Source: Serratia marcescens (GTDB lineage Bacteria > Pseudomonadota > Gammaproteobacteria > Enterobacterales > Enterobacteriaceae). Taken from it: a stretch of DNA of 64,000 nucleotides. Position 1 is the first letter of the stretch. Each line of letters begins with the position of its first letter. The stretch is from contig JADMXW010000005.1 of assembly GCA_015548865.1 (NCBI GenBank), positions 62,001-126,000 of the forward strand, written 5' to 3'. The position numbers and the translations under genes are program-made. The notes below the pieces were generated by a model. It was not told where the DNA came from. It searched no databases and was given only the letters and a program-made list of their open reading frames with translations. Below are positions 46,626 to 56,111 of the stretch, piece after piece.

Positions 46626-48110
46626 TTACTGCGCCGGTTTTGCCTGCACCACATCCTCTGACGGGATAGCCGGTGCTGCCTCAACAGGAGGCGTCATTAT
46701 TTTGCTATACACCTCATACAACGCTTTCGTATTCACTTCCGGTTCACCCTTTTGCTGCTTCAGCATTAGCGTAGTTTCCTGAGAAAGCTGTTGATGCAGT
46801 TCTTGATTCAACAAAGGTAGCGTCAACTCAGACAAATAGGCCTGGCGCAGCTTTTGATACTGTTCAGGTGCAATATCTACTACACCGTTGCGCTGTGAGC
46901 GTAAGCGTTGCTGCATCAGCACATCAGTGCTGGTACGCGCGTAGGTTGCAAACAGTTTGCTAAGCTCTTCGCTCTTGCGCGCCATCAACGCATCAAACTC
47001 TTGCTGTGTAAGCCCCTTGTCACGCAACGTTACCAACTCTTTTGCCAGAAAGGTCAATGTAGCCTCAGCATTCTCACTGTTGGGGCTATCAAGGTGGATG
47101 CCACACTGTGCACGGGTATAGTAAACATCACAATTAAAACGAACGCTGGTCTCTTTTAGCGCACTCTTTTCCAACGCCTGTTGCACATGCCAGAACAGCG
47201 CTTCACGCGCCAAATCACTGTGCCAATAGCGAGTAAGTGCCTGCGATTCACGTATTGGATGCCATGGCATATCCCAGAGTAGCGAGAGCGTATCTCGTTT
47301 TGCCTTATCAAGCATAAAACCAATGGGCTCTGTAGGCAGCGGTGAGAGTGTCGGCATCGGAGCAGGAGCGACTCGCTTCCCCTCCAGCGACACAAATGCT
47401 TTACTGATAAGCTCATTAATCTGGCGACTTTCCACATGGCCCACTACGTACAGCGTCATCGCATCGGGGGTATACCAGGCTTTATAAAACTGTGATATCA
47501 GTTCAGCCGTTGGCCGCGTTTTTACATTTTGCGCAGGATCGTGCGCCAGCAAGGATGAGCCTTTCAGGCGATATCGCCACGCAGGGTCCTGCGGATCGGC
47601 AGGAACACTCACCACTTGATCCGGGATACGCAATGCATTAGCGATACTGCCATCATCAATCTTGATTCCCCCTGCCGTCTCAGCCAGCCAGTTCAACGCA
47701 TCTTTCAACAATTCAGGCCGATTATTGGGCAAGCTGAGATTGTAGGATGTGAAATCATACGAGACGAAAGCAGGCGGCAATGGTTTCGCACCATTTGCCT
47801 CGGGGATCAGCAGTGAAGGAAGTTGTGCGACAGGTAAGTTATCACCCGGCGTCAGTGCCAGACGAGAAATAAGGTGCGCAAAGCCCGCCTGCTGAGCGCT
47901 CTCAACCAGCGAACCGGTATTCACGACTAAACGTAATTCAATCCGATCCCCTGGGCGCTGTGGCGTGGTCAGCAACTGCCACGTAAAACCATTATCCAGC
48001 TTTCCCTGCTGCCAGGCGGGATCGGGTTGTAGTGTTTCAGCTTGCACGTTGCTACCAGCCAACGCCAGCAACACTCCACCAACTAATAACCCTGTTTTGG
48101 TGCCCTGCAT
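46626..48110 (-). CDS. yhjJ: M16-family (insulinase-like) periplasmic protein YhjJ
   Basis: 494 residues with a signal peptide (TKTGLLVGGVLLALAGSNVQ). The M16 fold is seen in LDNGFTWQLLTTPQRPGDRI, LRLVVNTGSLVES, KAWYTPDAMTLYVVGHV. The place of the zinc motif HxxEH reads GFAHLISRLAL, so metal-binding residues are lost, as in E. coli YhjJ; it is probably not an active protease. The C terminus is Pro/Ala-rich. Function unknown. Conserved between kdgK and dctA. Confidence 0.93.
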   Translation of the reverse strand: MQGTKTGLLVGGVLLALAGSNVQAETLQPDPAWQQGKLDNGFTWQLLTTPQRPGDRIELRLVVNTGSLVESAQQAGFAHLISRLALTPGDNLPVAQLPSLLIPEANGAKPLPPAFVSYDFTSYNLSLPNNRPELLKDALNWLAETAGGIKIDDGSIANALRIPDQVVSVPADPQDPAWRYRLKGSSLLAHDPAQNVKTRPTAELISQFYKAWYTPDAMTLYVVGHVESRQINELISKAFVSLEGKRVAPAPMPTLSPLPTEPIGFMLDKAKRDTLSLLWDMPWHPIRESQALTRYWHSDLAREALFWHVQQALEKSALKETSVRFNCDVYYTRAQCGIHLDSPNSENAEATLTFLAKELVTLRDKGLTQQEFDALMARKSEELSKLFATYARTSTDVLMQQRLRSQRNGVVDIAPEQYQKLRQAYLSELTLPLLNQELHQQLSQETTLMLKQQKGEPEVNTKALYEVYSKIMTPPVEAAPAIPSEDVVQAKPAQ

Positions 48111-48414
48111 GTGAACCCCTACTTAACTGACTATCCAACATAGTAAAAGACGATTGTTACAATAAGGCCTGCACGCTCCCTTCCCACCGGGTGGGTATTC
48201 CCGTTCCGGGATACGCCAGCAGAGATATTACGGGGAAATCAGAGCGATAAGTTTACCCTTACGTTAGACCGCACACTTTTGCCTATGTCACTCAATACGA
48301 TGAAATAATTTTGGAAATAGAGACGAAATGATGACCAATAAGCGGTTTTTGATCGTTATGCCCTCGATACAAGACCGTGCACAACGCGATTGCCTGGCCG
48401 CAACCTTATGAAAA

Positions 48415-48449
48415 ATTCCCCGTGATGGCAAGCCGCAATCACGGGGAAT
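48415..48449 (-). terminator. rho-independent terminator after dctA
   Basis: ATTCCCCGTGAT / ATCACGGGGAAT, perfect 12-bp stem with an 11-nt loop. On the minus strand it is followed by TTTT. It lies 72 bp beyond the dctA stop; the rest of the 48111-48520 gap shows only a small hairpin (CCCAC/GTGGG near 48185). Confidence 0.85.
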
Positions 48450-48520
48450 CATGAGAAGCGCATACGGGGATACCCCGTTATGACTGCGCCAACAGGGTGT
48501 TGGCGCGGGGTAAAACGGAT

Positions 48521-49810
48521 TTATGAGAGCACTGTCGGTGCAGCCGTGTCGTCTTTTTTCTGTCCAGAGAGTTCGCTTTCCAGTTGCTTTTCATCCAGCT
48601 CACCCACCCACTTGGCTACCACGATAGTCGCCACGCCGTTACCGACCAGGTTGGTCAAGGCACGAGCTTCGGACATAAAGCGGTCAATACCCAGGATCAG
48701 CGCCAAACCAGCCACCGGCAGATGTCCAACGGCAGAGATAGTCGCCGCCAGCACGATAAACCCGCTACCCGTAACGCCTGCAGCACCTTTAGAAGAGAGC
48801 AGCAGAACCACCAAAAGCGTGATTTGGTGCCAGATATCCATATGACTATTTGTGGCCTGGGCAATAAACACCGCCGCCATGGTCAGGTAGATAGACGTGC
48901 CGTCCAGATTGAAGGAGTAACCGGTAGGAATAACCAGACCCACCACCGATTTTTTGCAGCCTACTTTTTCCATCTTATTCAGCATGCGCGGCAGTACCGA
49001 CTCTGAAGAGGAGGTCCCCAGCACAATCAGTAATTCTTCACGTATATAACGGATAAACTTGAAAATGCTGAATCCGGTAACGCGTGCGATGCTGCCCAGC
49101 ACCAAAAAAACAAACAGCAAACAGGTGATATAGAAACAGATGATCAACTGGCCCAGTTGCACCAGTGAACCAACACCGTATTTACCAATAGTGAACGCCA
49201 TCGCACCAAAAGCGCCAATCGGTGCCAAGCGCATGATCATATTGATCACACCGAAAATAGTATGAGAGAAGCTGTCAATCACATTGAAAATGACACGCCC
49301 TTTCTCCCCCAGACGGTGCAGTGCGAAACCAAACATCACAGCAAACAGCAACACCTGCAAAATGTTACCACTGGCGAAAGCACCCACGACGCTCGCGGGA
49401 ATCACGTCCATCAGAAACGCGACCACACCCTGTTGCTGTGCCTGTTGGGTATAGACCGCTACCGCAGAGGCATCCAGCGTTGAAGCATCAACGTTCATGC
49501 CTGCGCCCGGTTGCATAATATTCACGACCAGCAGACCGATAATCAGCGCAACGGTACTGACAATTTCAAAATAAAGCAGGGCGACAGCACCGGTACGTCC
49601 TACTGACTTCATGCTTTCCATACCGGCAATACCTGTTACCACGGTACAGAAGATGACGGGTGCAATCACCATTTTGATCAGTTTAACAAATCCATCGCCC
49701 AGCGGTTTCATTTGCGCACCCAGTTCTGGGTAGAAATGTCCTAGTAGGATCCCTATCGTAATCGCTGTAAGAACCTGAAAATAAAGACTTTTGAAAATAG
49801 ACGTTTTCAT
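48521..49810 (-). CDS. dctA: C4-dicarboxylate/proton symporter DctA
   Basis: 429 residues, dicarboxylate/amino acid:cation symporter (DAACS) family. Hallmarks: [40 protein letters not shown], the re-entrant loop [19 protein letters not shown], and [19 protein letters not shown] with the substrate-binding Asn/Asp. It imports succinate, fumarate and malate under aerobic conditions. In E. coli DcuSR and CRP control it; I see no clear CRP palindrome here. Confidence 0.96.
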   Translation of the reverse strand: MKTSIFKSLYFQVLTAITIGILLGHFYPELGAQMKPLGDGFVKLIKMVIAPVIFCTVVTGIAGMESMKSVGRTGAVALLYFEIVSTVALIIGLLVVNIMQPGAGMNVDASTLDASAVAVYTQQAQQQGVVAFLMDVIPASVVGAFASGNILQVLLFAVMFGFALHRLGEKGRVIFNVIDSFSHTIFGVINMIMRLAPIGAFGAMAFTIGKYGVGSLVQLGQLIICFYITCLLFVFLVLGSIARVTGFSIFKFIRYIREELLIVLGTSSSESVLPRMLNKMEKVGCKKSVVGLVIPTGYSFNLDGTSIYLTMAAVFIAQATNSHMDIWHQITLLVVLLLSSKGAAGVTGSGFIVLAATISAVGHLPVAGLALILGIDRFMSEARALTNLVGNGVATIVVAKWVGELDEKQLESELSGQKKDDTAAPTVLS

Positions 49811-50154
49811 ATACTTATCCTATGGTAGGGAAACACATAGGGTCGCAAACGACGCCTCTGTGACTGCGGCGGAAAATAACATTGCAGTAACAGAGTGGAA
49901 ATGTTTTATAACTTTAGTTTGTGAACGTCAGGTTAAAAATAAGAGCTGAATCACATCAGCGATAATGCAAAAACAAACATACAAGCAATTTTCTTGCAAC
50001 ATATAACGACATTTTAACCAGTCCATTGAACATGAAAAATAAAAAAAACCATAAAATACAATTGAAAGATTAAAAACCTTTGTTTTGTATGGTTAATCAT
50101 CAATGTTATCAAGCGGTAACAATAAAGAAGACAATATCGCCTTAATGGCATGAA
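49811..50154. other. AT-rich dctA upstream region
   Basis: No coding sequence. A loose inverted repeat TGTTATC / GGTAACA (about 50104-50121) is visible near the end of the truncated yhjK gene. No remnant of GGDEF or EAL coding sequence can be read in any frame, so the missing half of yhjK was deleted rather than frameshifted. Confidence 0.4.
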
Positions 50155-50910
50155 TTAATGAGCAACATCATCAGATTTGGACTGCGCAACCACCTCGTCG
50201 CGCATTATATGCTGTGCTAAACGCTGCTGATTGAGATTATAGCTGCGTACCAGCGCGCCCAGTTCATCATCCTGATGATGCTTTGGCGGCGTCAGACGAT
50301 GCTGCAGGAGTTGTTCTGTCGGCACTGCTTGCAACTCAGTAATCACCGCCCGCAGTGGGTGAATCATCAAGCGGTTGATACACCAGGTCACGGCTACCGA
50401 CAGAATCAACGCCAACAAAAAATAGGTCGCCAACAACATGGAAAAGGTGCTGACGATAAACTGGAACATACGGTAGGAGTCTGCTTGCAGCACCAACGTC
50501 GCCAGCGGTGTCGATGTGGGCGTCTGCGGCAGCGCATGGAGCGGCACAGCGATACGAATAGGTAATTTGAATACGTGCGCGAGCCACGCGGGCACCGGGC
50601 GCTCGCTGGGGAAGCGGGCATGCAGCGTTTGCAGGTAACCAGGCAGCATCACGTCGGCACGGCTCAAAAATGCCACGGGCAGCAAGTTATCGAGGATCGC
50701 CTCTACGCGAACCACGTCACCGCGCAGCACAGCCTCCGTCAGCGGTTCGCGCACGGAAAAAGCGATACTCTCCAGTTGCCTGGCATAATCTTCACGTCGC
50801 TGATGCACGAAGTGAAAAAGCTGTATCACAATAAACAGGGTAAGCGTCACCACCGCCACGGCGGAAACCGCCGTCATCTGTTTGATCGTCAAAGAGCGTC
50901 TCAACCGCAA
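50155..50910 (-). CDS. yhjK: truncated YhjK/PdeK (HmsP-like) protein: membrane sensor half only, GGDEF and EAL domains absent
   Basis: 251 residues if the TTG at 50910 is used. It has GGAG 7 bp upstream, and gives RLRRSLTIKQM, aligned to E. coli MKLSRSLTIKQM; a GTG at 50961 would add 17 residues. TM1 (about 13-33), a periplasmic GAPES-type domain (ARQLESIAFSVREPLTEAV, PLATLVLQADSYRMFQFIV), TM2 and a HAMP-like end (CINRLMIHPLRAVITELQ, HHQDDELGALVRSYNLNQQR) follow. E. coli PdeK then has degenerate GGDEF and active EAL domains; here the protein stops after about 20 more residues. So it cannot hydrolyse c-di-GMP. Confidence 0.85.
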   Translation of the reverse strand: MRLRRSLTIKQMTAVSAVAVVTLTLFIVIQLFHFVHQRREDYARQLESIAFSVREPLTEAVLRGDVVRVEAILDNLLPVAFLSRADVMLPGYLQTLHARFPSERPVPAWLAHVFKLPIRIAVPLHALPQTPTSTPLATLVLQADSYRMFQFIVSTFSMLLATYFLLALILSVAVTWCINRLMIHPLRAVITELQAVPTEQLLQHRLTPPKHHQDDELGALVRSYNLNQQRLAQHIMRDEVVAQSKSDDVAH

Positions 50911-51124
50911 ACCTGTTCTCCGTCTATAGCGCTTGTTCAGTTGGCACGGTTCACCGGGCACGATCGCGCTAGTATAGGCCAGCTTAAGCGCGTCTCAATG
51001 CCCTTTTACAACCCCAGGGGGATTTCATCTTAATCCGAACTGTGGCGCACAAGCGCTGAGGAAGGGAGACGCACAAGAAGATCGAGAGGCAGACTCAATG
51101 CGAGCCTGCCTGATTGACCGCATA

Positions 51125-52762
51125 TTACTGAGGGTAAGGCACCCAATCACCACCATTGAGACGAATATAGACCTTGTCCTGATAGGGCATCACGATGGCA
51201 TTCTCGTTCTCAGAAATGGCCTCAGTTTGCGGAAGATCTTGCGTCAATGCGGCCCAATCGATGGCAGGTGCCACAAAGCTTTTACCGTCCACCAGACGGG
51301 ATACCAGCGTCGAGACAGCCAGGTAACTACTGGGCGCTTTAATCTCAAGTGGTGCTCCCTGATGTGGCGCAACAGTACCAAACAGTTTCACCCCGACAGG
51401 AACATGGGTAATGCTGGGGCTTGGGATATCACGCAAACCGGACATCTGCATCTTATCGCCTTCCAGCGCCGCACCGTGCTCCGGCACGACAATAACCAGC
51501 ACCTTGCGCCCCGATTTTTCCAGTTCATCGAAGAACGCATTCAACTGATCGAACAGTGTTTTGGCCCGTGGAGCAAAATCCGCCGAGGTGTTAGTGCCAA
51601 CCAGACGGTTACCATCATGCAACGGAATGATATTGAAGAAGGTTGCGCTACGCGCAGCGCCTTGCTGTGTGGTACCTGTGAGCCAACGGTTGAGCAGTTC
51701 CAGATCGTTATAAATCGGTTCGCCGTCGAAAGAGGTGATCTGATGGCTGATGCCCTGCTGTGACATCAACGGTGACTGCATATCACCTTCTTCTCGCACT
51801 TCTTTGAGGTAGTTTCCGAACACACCGGAGTGATCCAGCATCAATTGTGATTTGAAGCCAAGGTTAGCTAGGTTATCAAACAGATAGCACTCCTGGTTGG
51901 CCAGTTGATACAACCCCTGATGCGATGTTTGTCCACAGCTTGCTCGCAACAGGCGAATCGACGCCGGGCCGCTATACGCCGTCGCTGAGTTGAACTGGGA
52001 GAACATCACATCAAAACGTTTCCACAGCGGATGGGTATCGAGATGACTGGCGTGCAAATCTGACCAGGAGAGCGAGCAAATATTGATAATCAGTACGTCA
52101 AAGGGCTGTGCATCCGTGGGCAGCGAAGCAGGGAACGCGCTGACGCGCGATTTTTCCCGCGTATAGAACTGATTAAGGTAGGCCGTCAGGTTTTCATTGG
52201 TGGGCGGCAAGGCTGCCGCTACTAGCGCATTCCCCTCGCTGGACGGCGCTGGTGTCCCAGAAGCTGTCGATGACGATGGCAGCAACGCAATCGCGGGGCC
52301 ACCCAGCGTAAGAATATTCAGCCAGGCTACTGCCGCAACAGTAAATACCGTAATGCGGATCCACTGCGACAGAAAGAGGTACGCCACCAGCAGAACAAAA
52401 CCCACCCCAACCATCTGCCAATTAATAAAGCGGCTCACCAGTTCAAGTAGATAAGCGGCGCTAAAGCCTGCAACTTGACTGCTCTGGCTAAGGATACTGT
52501 TGAGCCCCGGTAACCAGGTATCGTGATAAAACAGGGCAATCCCAATAGGGATGGCAATGATATTGCGCGCTCGGTGCAACCCCTCAGTACGTAACGGGAA
52601 CAGCAAAAACGCCAGAAACACCAAGTTTAAAAGCGGGTGAAAATTCAGGTAACCAAACCACAGCAGTGCGAATTTCAGCAGGAAGTAGAAATTCCACCCC
52701 CCCAGTCCACGCCAGTAGTGCCAGAGTTGTTGATTAGGTAACATGTTTTTTTTTGCATCCAT
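51125..52762 (-). CDS. bcsG: cellulose phosphoethanolamine transferase BcsG
   Basis: 545 residues from MDAKKNMLPNQQLWHYWRGL at 52762, 1 bp after the bcsF stop. Four to five N-terminal membrane helices are followed by a periplasmic alkaline-phosphatase-fold domain. The nucleophile Ser lies in NICSLSWSDLHA (about residue 230), and metal ligands in VVPEHGAALEGDKM (about 427). It adds phosphoethanolamine from phosphatidylethanolamine to nascent cellulose. Last gene of bcsEFG. Confidence 0.95.
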   Translation of the reverse strand: MDAKKNMLPNQQLWHYWRGLGGWNFYFLLKFALLWFGYLNFHPLLNLVFLAFLLFPLRTEGLHRARNIIAIPIGIALFYHDTWLPGLNSILSQSSQVAGFSAAYLLELVSRFINWQMVGVGFVLLVAYLFLSQWIRITVFTVAAVAWLNILTLGGPAIALLPSSSTASGTPAPSSEGNALVAAALPPTNENLTAYLNQFYTREKSRVSAFPASLPTDAQPFDVLIINICSLSWSDLHASHLDTHPLWKRFDVMFSQFNSATAYSGPASIRLLRASCGQTSHQGLYQLANQECYLFDNLANLGFKSQLMLDHSGVFGNYLKEVREEGDMQSPLMSQQGISHQITSFDGEPIYNDLELLNRWLTGTTQQGAARSATFFNIIPLHDGNRLVGTNTSADFAPRAKTLFDQLNAFFDELEKSGRKVLVIVVPEHGAALEGDKMQMSGLRDIPSPSITHVPVGVKLFGTVAPHQGAPLEIKAPSSYLAVSTLVSRLVDGKSFVAPAIDWAALTQDLPQTEAISENENAIVMPYQDKVYIRLNGGDWVPYPQ

Positions 52763-52763
52763 G

Positions 52764-52952
52764 TTATTTATCCGCCTGCGATGCGTCCCCATCACGTACC
52801 CACATCCCCTCAGATTTCAGGTAGCGTGGCCGCAACAGCCGGTTTTTCCAGTACTGATAACGTGGTGAAAAGTAACGCTGTACCAAGTAACCTAGAGGGA
52901 AAAAAACCAATGCGCTCAGTACAATAATCTGGAGAATATCGCTTAGCATCAT
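52764..52952 (-). CDS. bcsF: BcsF, small membrane protein of the cellulose secretion system
   Basis: 62 residues: one membrane helix (DILQIIVLSALVFFPLGYLV) then a basic, aromatic tail (YFSPRYQYWKNRLLRPRYLK). In E. coli, BcsF anchors BcsE and passes the c-di-GMP signal to BcsG. It overlaps bcsE by 4 bp and abuts bcsG. Confidence 0.93.
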   Translation of the reverse strand: MMLSDILQIIVLSALVFFPLGYLVQRYFSPRYQYWKNRLLRPRYLKSEGMWVRDGDASQADK

Positions 52953-54517
52953 AGTGTTTTTCCCTCCGAAGGTGCCTCAAAAAGCGCCAGAGCAATAGGC
53001 TCGCGACGAATTGGCACTGATACCGGGCGCTCCTCGCGTGGCAGCACCACGGACTGAACAATGCTAGAAACCGCGCTCTCTTCACGCGCTTGAGCCAAGG
53101 ATTTCACCTCGATAAGCATCTGCACATCCTGAGACCACACCAGCCGATTGCTAAAAATCTCGTTGACCGGCAAACGGAAAATGGATTTCAACGCTGTTTC
53201 CAGTTCGTTAGGACGACAGGTAGAGAGATAAATAAACAGGCGCTGTTGCGCCACCGTCACCACATCACCAAAACGGCGCAGTTGACACAGCGTTAGCGCT
53301 TGATCAGCGGTCAATCCTGGCACTGGTCGCAGCGCAACCAGAATGCCCTTTCCGCCTTCTGGCATCAGGGAGTGTTCGATCAGCATACGCACAGCGTTAC
53401 TGAACGCGGCCTGAGGCAAGTAGCCCTTGAATTGCAAAGGGCGCATCGTCGTCAGCAGCGTTTCCACATCGGCGGGCACATGACGCACAAAACGCTGCCC
53501 CTGAACGCTCTCCAGGCGCGCCAAAAAACGAGATAGCGGCTCGGAATGGGCGACAATAATATTCACACCGCAGGCTAGCAGCAGACGCTCATCACTGGAT
53601 CGCAGACAAGGCCGCATCTCGCGAATCATGATTTTCAAGGCGTTGCCACGCTGACGACGCAAACTGTGTACCCAGCGCGCCAGCATATCCACTTCCTGCG
53701 TTTGTTGCAGAGCAAATATCAGCGTCGCAGAGTGCGTAAGCTGCCCACGCTGTGCCAGCTCAGCGTTGCTGTCCAGCAATTGCCAATGGTCAGATAATGC
53801 GGGCGCACCTTCCAGAACGCTGCGTTCAGCATAGAACTGGTTTTCATCGTTCAGTAACGGCGTGATGGAAGCAGGATCATCCTCGTCATCGCGCAGCAGT
53901 TGCCACCCCAGTGTTTGCGGTGTCATCAACACAGCCTGATTGGCATTGATGCCACCGCCCTCACTCCACCAGGAAATCAGATATTGGGCACGGTCTTGCT
54001 GCCATTGCAGATGCGCCAGTCCATACAGCGTACGGTGCTGCGTGGTCAGTATTCCACGCAATCTCCCTACGCCACTACCGTAAGCGACTACTACCAACGC
54101 ACATTGCCGCTGGGTCAACCAGGCCCCCACGCGTGCAATCCAGCGTTGAAGCTGTTCGGCTGAAAAATCCTTCCACTGCGTCGCAGGCAACAGCAACACA
54201 AACAAGCGCTGACGAGGAGCCATCGCCCGGTTTATATCATCGGTCAGCGCCATCAACGCCGCCTTGCTCTCCACCAAGCGGTAGCGTGAGAACTGCACCA
54301 GTGCAGTGGGCAATAATGGGGTAAAAGGAACATCATCCATAGCGTTGCTACGAATAAGGGTCACGCGCGCCTGTTCTAATTGCGCACCGACACATTGCCG
54401 ACAAAGCAATTCGGCATCCACAGATCTGTCACAATTAATCCAGTACAGTCCAGGAACCTGCATGGTAGTTAATTCATCCTGGAGTTCCCGAAGCCCTAAT
54501 AAAAAGCGTGGCACCAT
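52949..54517 (-). CDS. bcsE: BcsE, c-di-GMP-binding regulator of cellulose synthesis
   Basis: 522 residues, cytosolic. N-terminal and middle regions follow E. coli BcsE (VPGLYWINCDRSVDAELLC; VLEGAPALSDHWQLLDSNAE). The degenerate receiver and GIL (GGDEF I-site-like) domains contain ALKIMIREMRPCLRSSDERL and GKGILVALRPVPGLTADQAL. RSSDER includes the R-x-x-D dinucleotide site. It binds c-di-GMP and BcsRQ at the inner membrane and boosts synthesis. Divergent from bcsR. Confidence 0.94.
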   Translation of the reverse strand: MVPRFLLGLRELQDELTTMQVPGLYWINCDRSVDAELLCRQCVGAQLEQARVTLIRSNAMDDVPFTPLLPTALVQFSRYRLVESKAALMALTDDINRAMAPRQRLFVLLLPATQWKDFSAEQLQRWIARVGAWLTQRQCALVVVAYGSGVGRLRGILTTQHRTLYGLAHLQWQQDRAQYLISWWSEGGGINANQAVLMTPQTLGWQLLRDDEDDPASITPLLNDENQFYAERSVLEGAPALSDHWQLLDSNAELAQRGQLTHSATLIFALQQTQEVDMLARWVHSLRRQRGNALKIMIREMRPCLRSSDERLLLACGVNIIVAHSEPLSRFLARLESVQGQRFVRHVPADVETLLTTMRPLQFKGYLPQAAFSNAVRMLIEHSLMPEGGKGILVALRPVPGLTADQALTLCQLRRFGDVVTVAQQRLFIYLSTCRPNELETALKSIFRLPVNEIFSNRLVWSQDVQMLIEVKSLAQAREESAVSSIVQSVVLPREERPVSVPIRREPIALALFEAPSEGKTL

Positions 54518-54841
54518 GGAAGTTGTCTTTATCGTTAAAGAAATGGAATAACACGTTGTGCGTTGGCCGAACCCTTAAAACAATACTACGCACGGTCCCT
54601 TGCTGAACCGTTCTTTGCAAATATCGAGTATAGTTACGCTATTCACAAATAACAAAAATCGCAGCATCATGATAGAAAAACATTTTTTCACTATTGCTCG
54701 CGAAATCTTTACCAAATCTAAAAAAGTGTTCTATTACTTAATTGGTAATATTTCGACTGATGACAAGGGGATAGCGCTGAGCTCTCGCTCCAAAATACAA
54801 AAAATGAGACGGTGTAGACATGTATTTGTCGGCACGCTATT
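54518..54841. promoter_or_regulatory. bcsE / bcsR divergent gap, left part
   Basis: No convincing gene: an 83-codon plus-strand frame at 54600-54851 is AT-rich, lacks a ribosome site and ends inside the ERIC element. The stretch presumably holds the bcsE promoter. Confidence 0.35.
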
Positions 54842-55103
54842 TATACCCTAAATAATTCGAGCTGCAGGAAGGCGGCAAGCAAGTGACAAATTTGAACAGC
54901 GTCTGCGCTGGCTCGCAGGGTGAACCTCAGAGATGAGATTTATTAATCCCGATGAGCTTACTCAGGTAAGTGATTCGGGTGATAAATCTGCCGAGAACAG
55001 ATTTGACCACTGCATGCGGTGGTCTCGTAAGAGGTGAGGCCCAAGGATAAGCCGAAAAATGAGCGCAGCCCACGCACATGCAACTTGAAGTATGACGGGT
55101 ATA
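54842..55103. repeat. enlarged ERIC element (262 bp) with two internal insertions, upstream of bcsR
   Basis: Ends match the other ERIC copy: TATACCCTAAATAATTCGAG at the left, CAACTTGAAGTATGACGGGT at the right. The core ATCCCGATGAGCTTACTCAG / GTAAGTGATTCGGGTGA (54946-54982) is intact. Extra DNA of 59 nt (54887-54945) and 76 nt (54983-55058) interrupts it on each side of the core. Removing both leaves exactly 127 bp. The second insert folds into AAATCTG/CAGATTT and GACCAC/GTGGTC hairpins. Confidence 0.8.
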
Positions 55104-55149
55104 TATCTGAATAAGCAATAGTAGGAATTTACGAGAGGCATAGGGAACC

Positions 55150-55365
55150 GTGGAAAATAACATCACTCACCAAAATGCAATTACTCTCGCAGACCATCAT
55201 GACGATTTAGATGTTTTGCGCCACGCTTTCGCTTTACCGCCTGTCACGTATATCGATATTTCACATCAGGCACGTCTGACGCAAATGATGGCACGTTGGC
55301 CATTGCTGGCAGAGTTAGCACATTTTCCTTCCACTGAATCACAGCACAATGAACAACAAGGATAA
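55150..55365 (+). CDS. bcsR: BcsR, small cellulose synthesis regulator
   Basis: 71 residues, GTG start at 55150 (GAGAGG upstream). LDVLRHAFALPPVTYIDISH and LTQMMARWPLLAELAHF align with E. coli BcsR (ALKQAFSLPDIDYADISQRE, RWPLLAEFA). It binds BcsQ and BcsE and stabilises the Bcs complex. First gene of bcsRQABZC, 5 bp before bcsQ. The ERIC element ends 46 bp upstream. Confidence 0.9.
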   Translation: MENNITHQNAITLADHHDDLDVLRHAFALPPVTYIDISHQARLTQMMARWPLLAELAHFPSTESQHNEQQG

Positions 55366-55370
55366 GACGT

Positions 55371-56111
55371 ATGCCGGTGATTGCGATGCAAGGGATTCGT
55401 GGCGGCGTTGGCGCGACATCTCTGACGGCAGGTTTAGCCTGGGCGCTTGAGCAGCTCGGCGAGCCAGTGCTGGCTATTGATTTCTCGGCGGACAACCTGC
55501 TGCGCTTTCATTTCAATATGCCCGCGCACAATACGCGGGGTTGGGCTCGTGCCGAGTTAGACGGTGATGCCTGGCATCGCGGTGCTATGCAATATCTGCC
55601 CAAACTGGCGTTTATCCCTTTTGGCACACTTGCGCCAGAGGAGCATGAAACACTGGCCCAACGTCTGCAACATGAGCCCTTTTTTTGGCGTGATAACCTG
55701 CACCACCTCGCCGGACTTGGCCGTTATCGTTGGATATTATTCGATCTGCCCGCCGGATCTTCCACACCTGCAGTACAGCAAGCACTGGCTCAGGCAGAAG
55801 CCGTCTTTACCGTTATCGTGCCAGATGCCAATTGTCATATCCGCCTTCACCAGCAAACGCTGCCCGTTGGCTGCCATTTTTTAGTAAACCAATTTTCCAC
55901 TATCAGCACATTGCAGCAAGATCTGCATCACTTGTGGTTGCATACCTTACCTAACCTATTGCCGCTGGTCATCCACCGCGATGAAGCGGTAGCCGAATCC
56001 CTCGCCAGCAAACTGGCCACGGGAGAGCACAGCCCGCAAAGCCTCGCTGCAGAAGAGATGCTGACATTAGCCAACTGGTGCCTGATCAATCTAACGGTGG
56101 AGGCACCATGA
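55371..56111 (+). CDS. bcsQ: BcsQ, MinD/ParA-like ATPase of cellulose synthesis
   Basis: 246 residues with AAGGAT upstream. The deviant Walker A reads MQGIRGGVGATSLTAGLAWA, lacking the P-loop Lys just as E. coli BcsQ does; the switch lies in ILFDLPAGSSTPAVQQAL. Later motifs DANCHIRLHQQTLPVGCHFL and VIHRDEAVAESLASKLATG match the family. It positions the Bcs complex at the pole/inner membrane with BcsR and BcsE. Its stop overlaps the bcsA start (ATGA). The gene is intact, unlike in E. coli K-12. Confidence 0.95.
   Translation: MPVIAMQGIRGGVGATSLTAGLAWALEQLGEPVLAIDFSADNLLRFHFNMPAHNTRGWARAELDGDAWHRGAMQYLPKLAFIPFGTLAPEEHETLAQRLQHEPFFWRDNLHHLAGLGRYRWILFDLPAGSSTPAVQQALAQAEAVFTVIVPDANCHIRLHQQTLPVGCHFLVNQFSTISTLQQDLHHLWLHTLPNLLPLVIHRDEAVAESLASKLATGEHSPQSLAAEEMLTLANWCLINLTVEAP

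Noticed and set aside
49811-50154. CRP site for dctA
   Set aside because: TGTGA occurs at about 49919 but the second half-site (GGTTA) does not match TCACA.
54600-54851. 83-codon plus-strand frame in the bcsE-bcsR gap
   Set aside because: No ribosome site, AT-rich, no recognisable family, and it ends inside the ERIC element.
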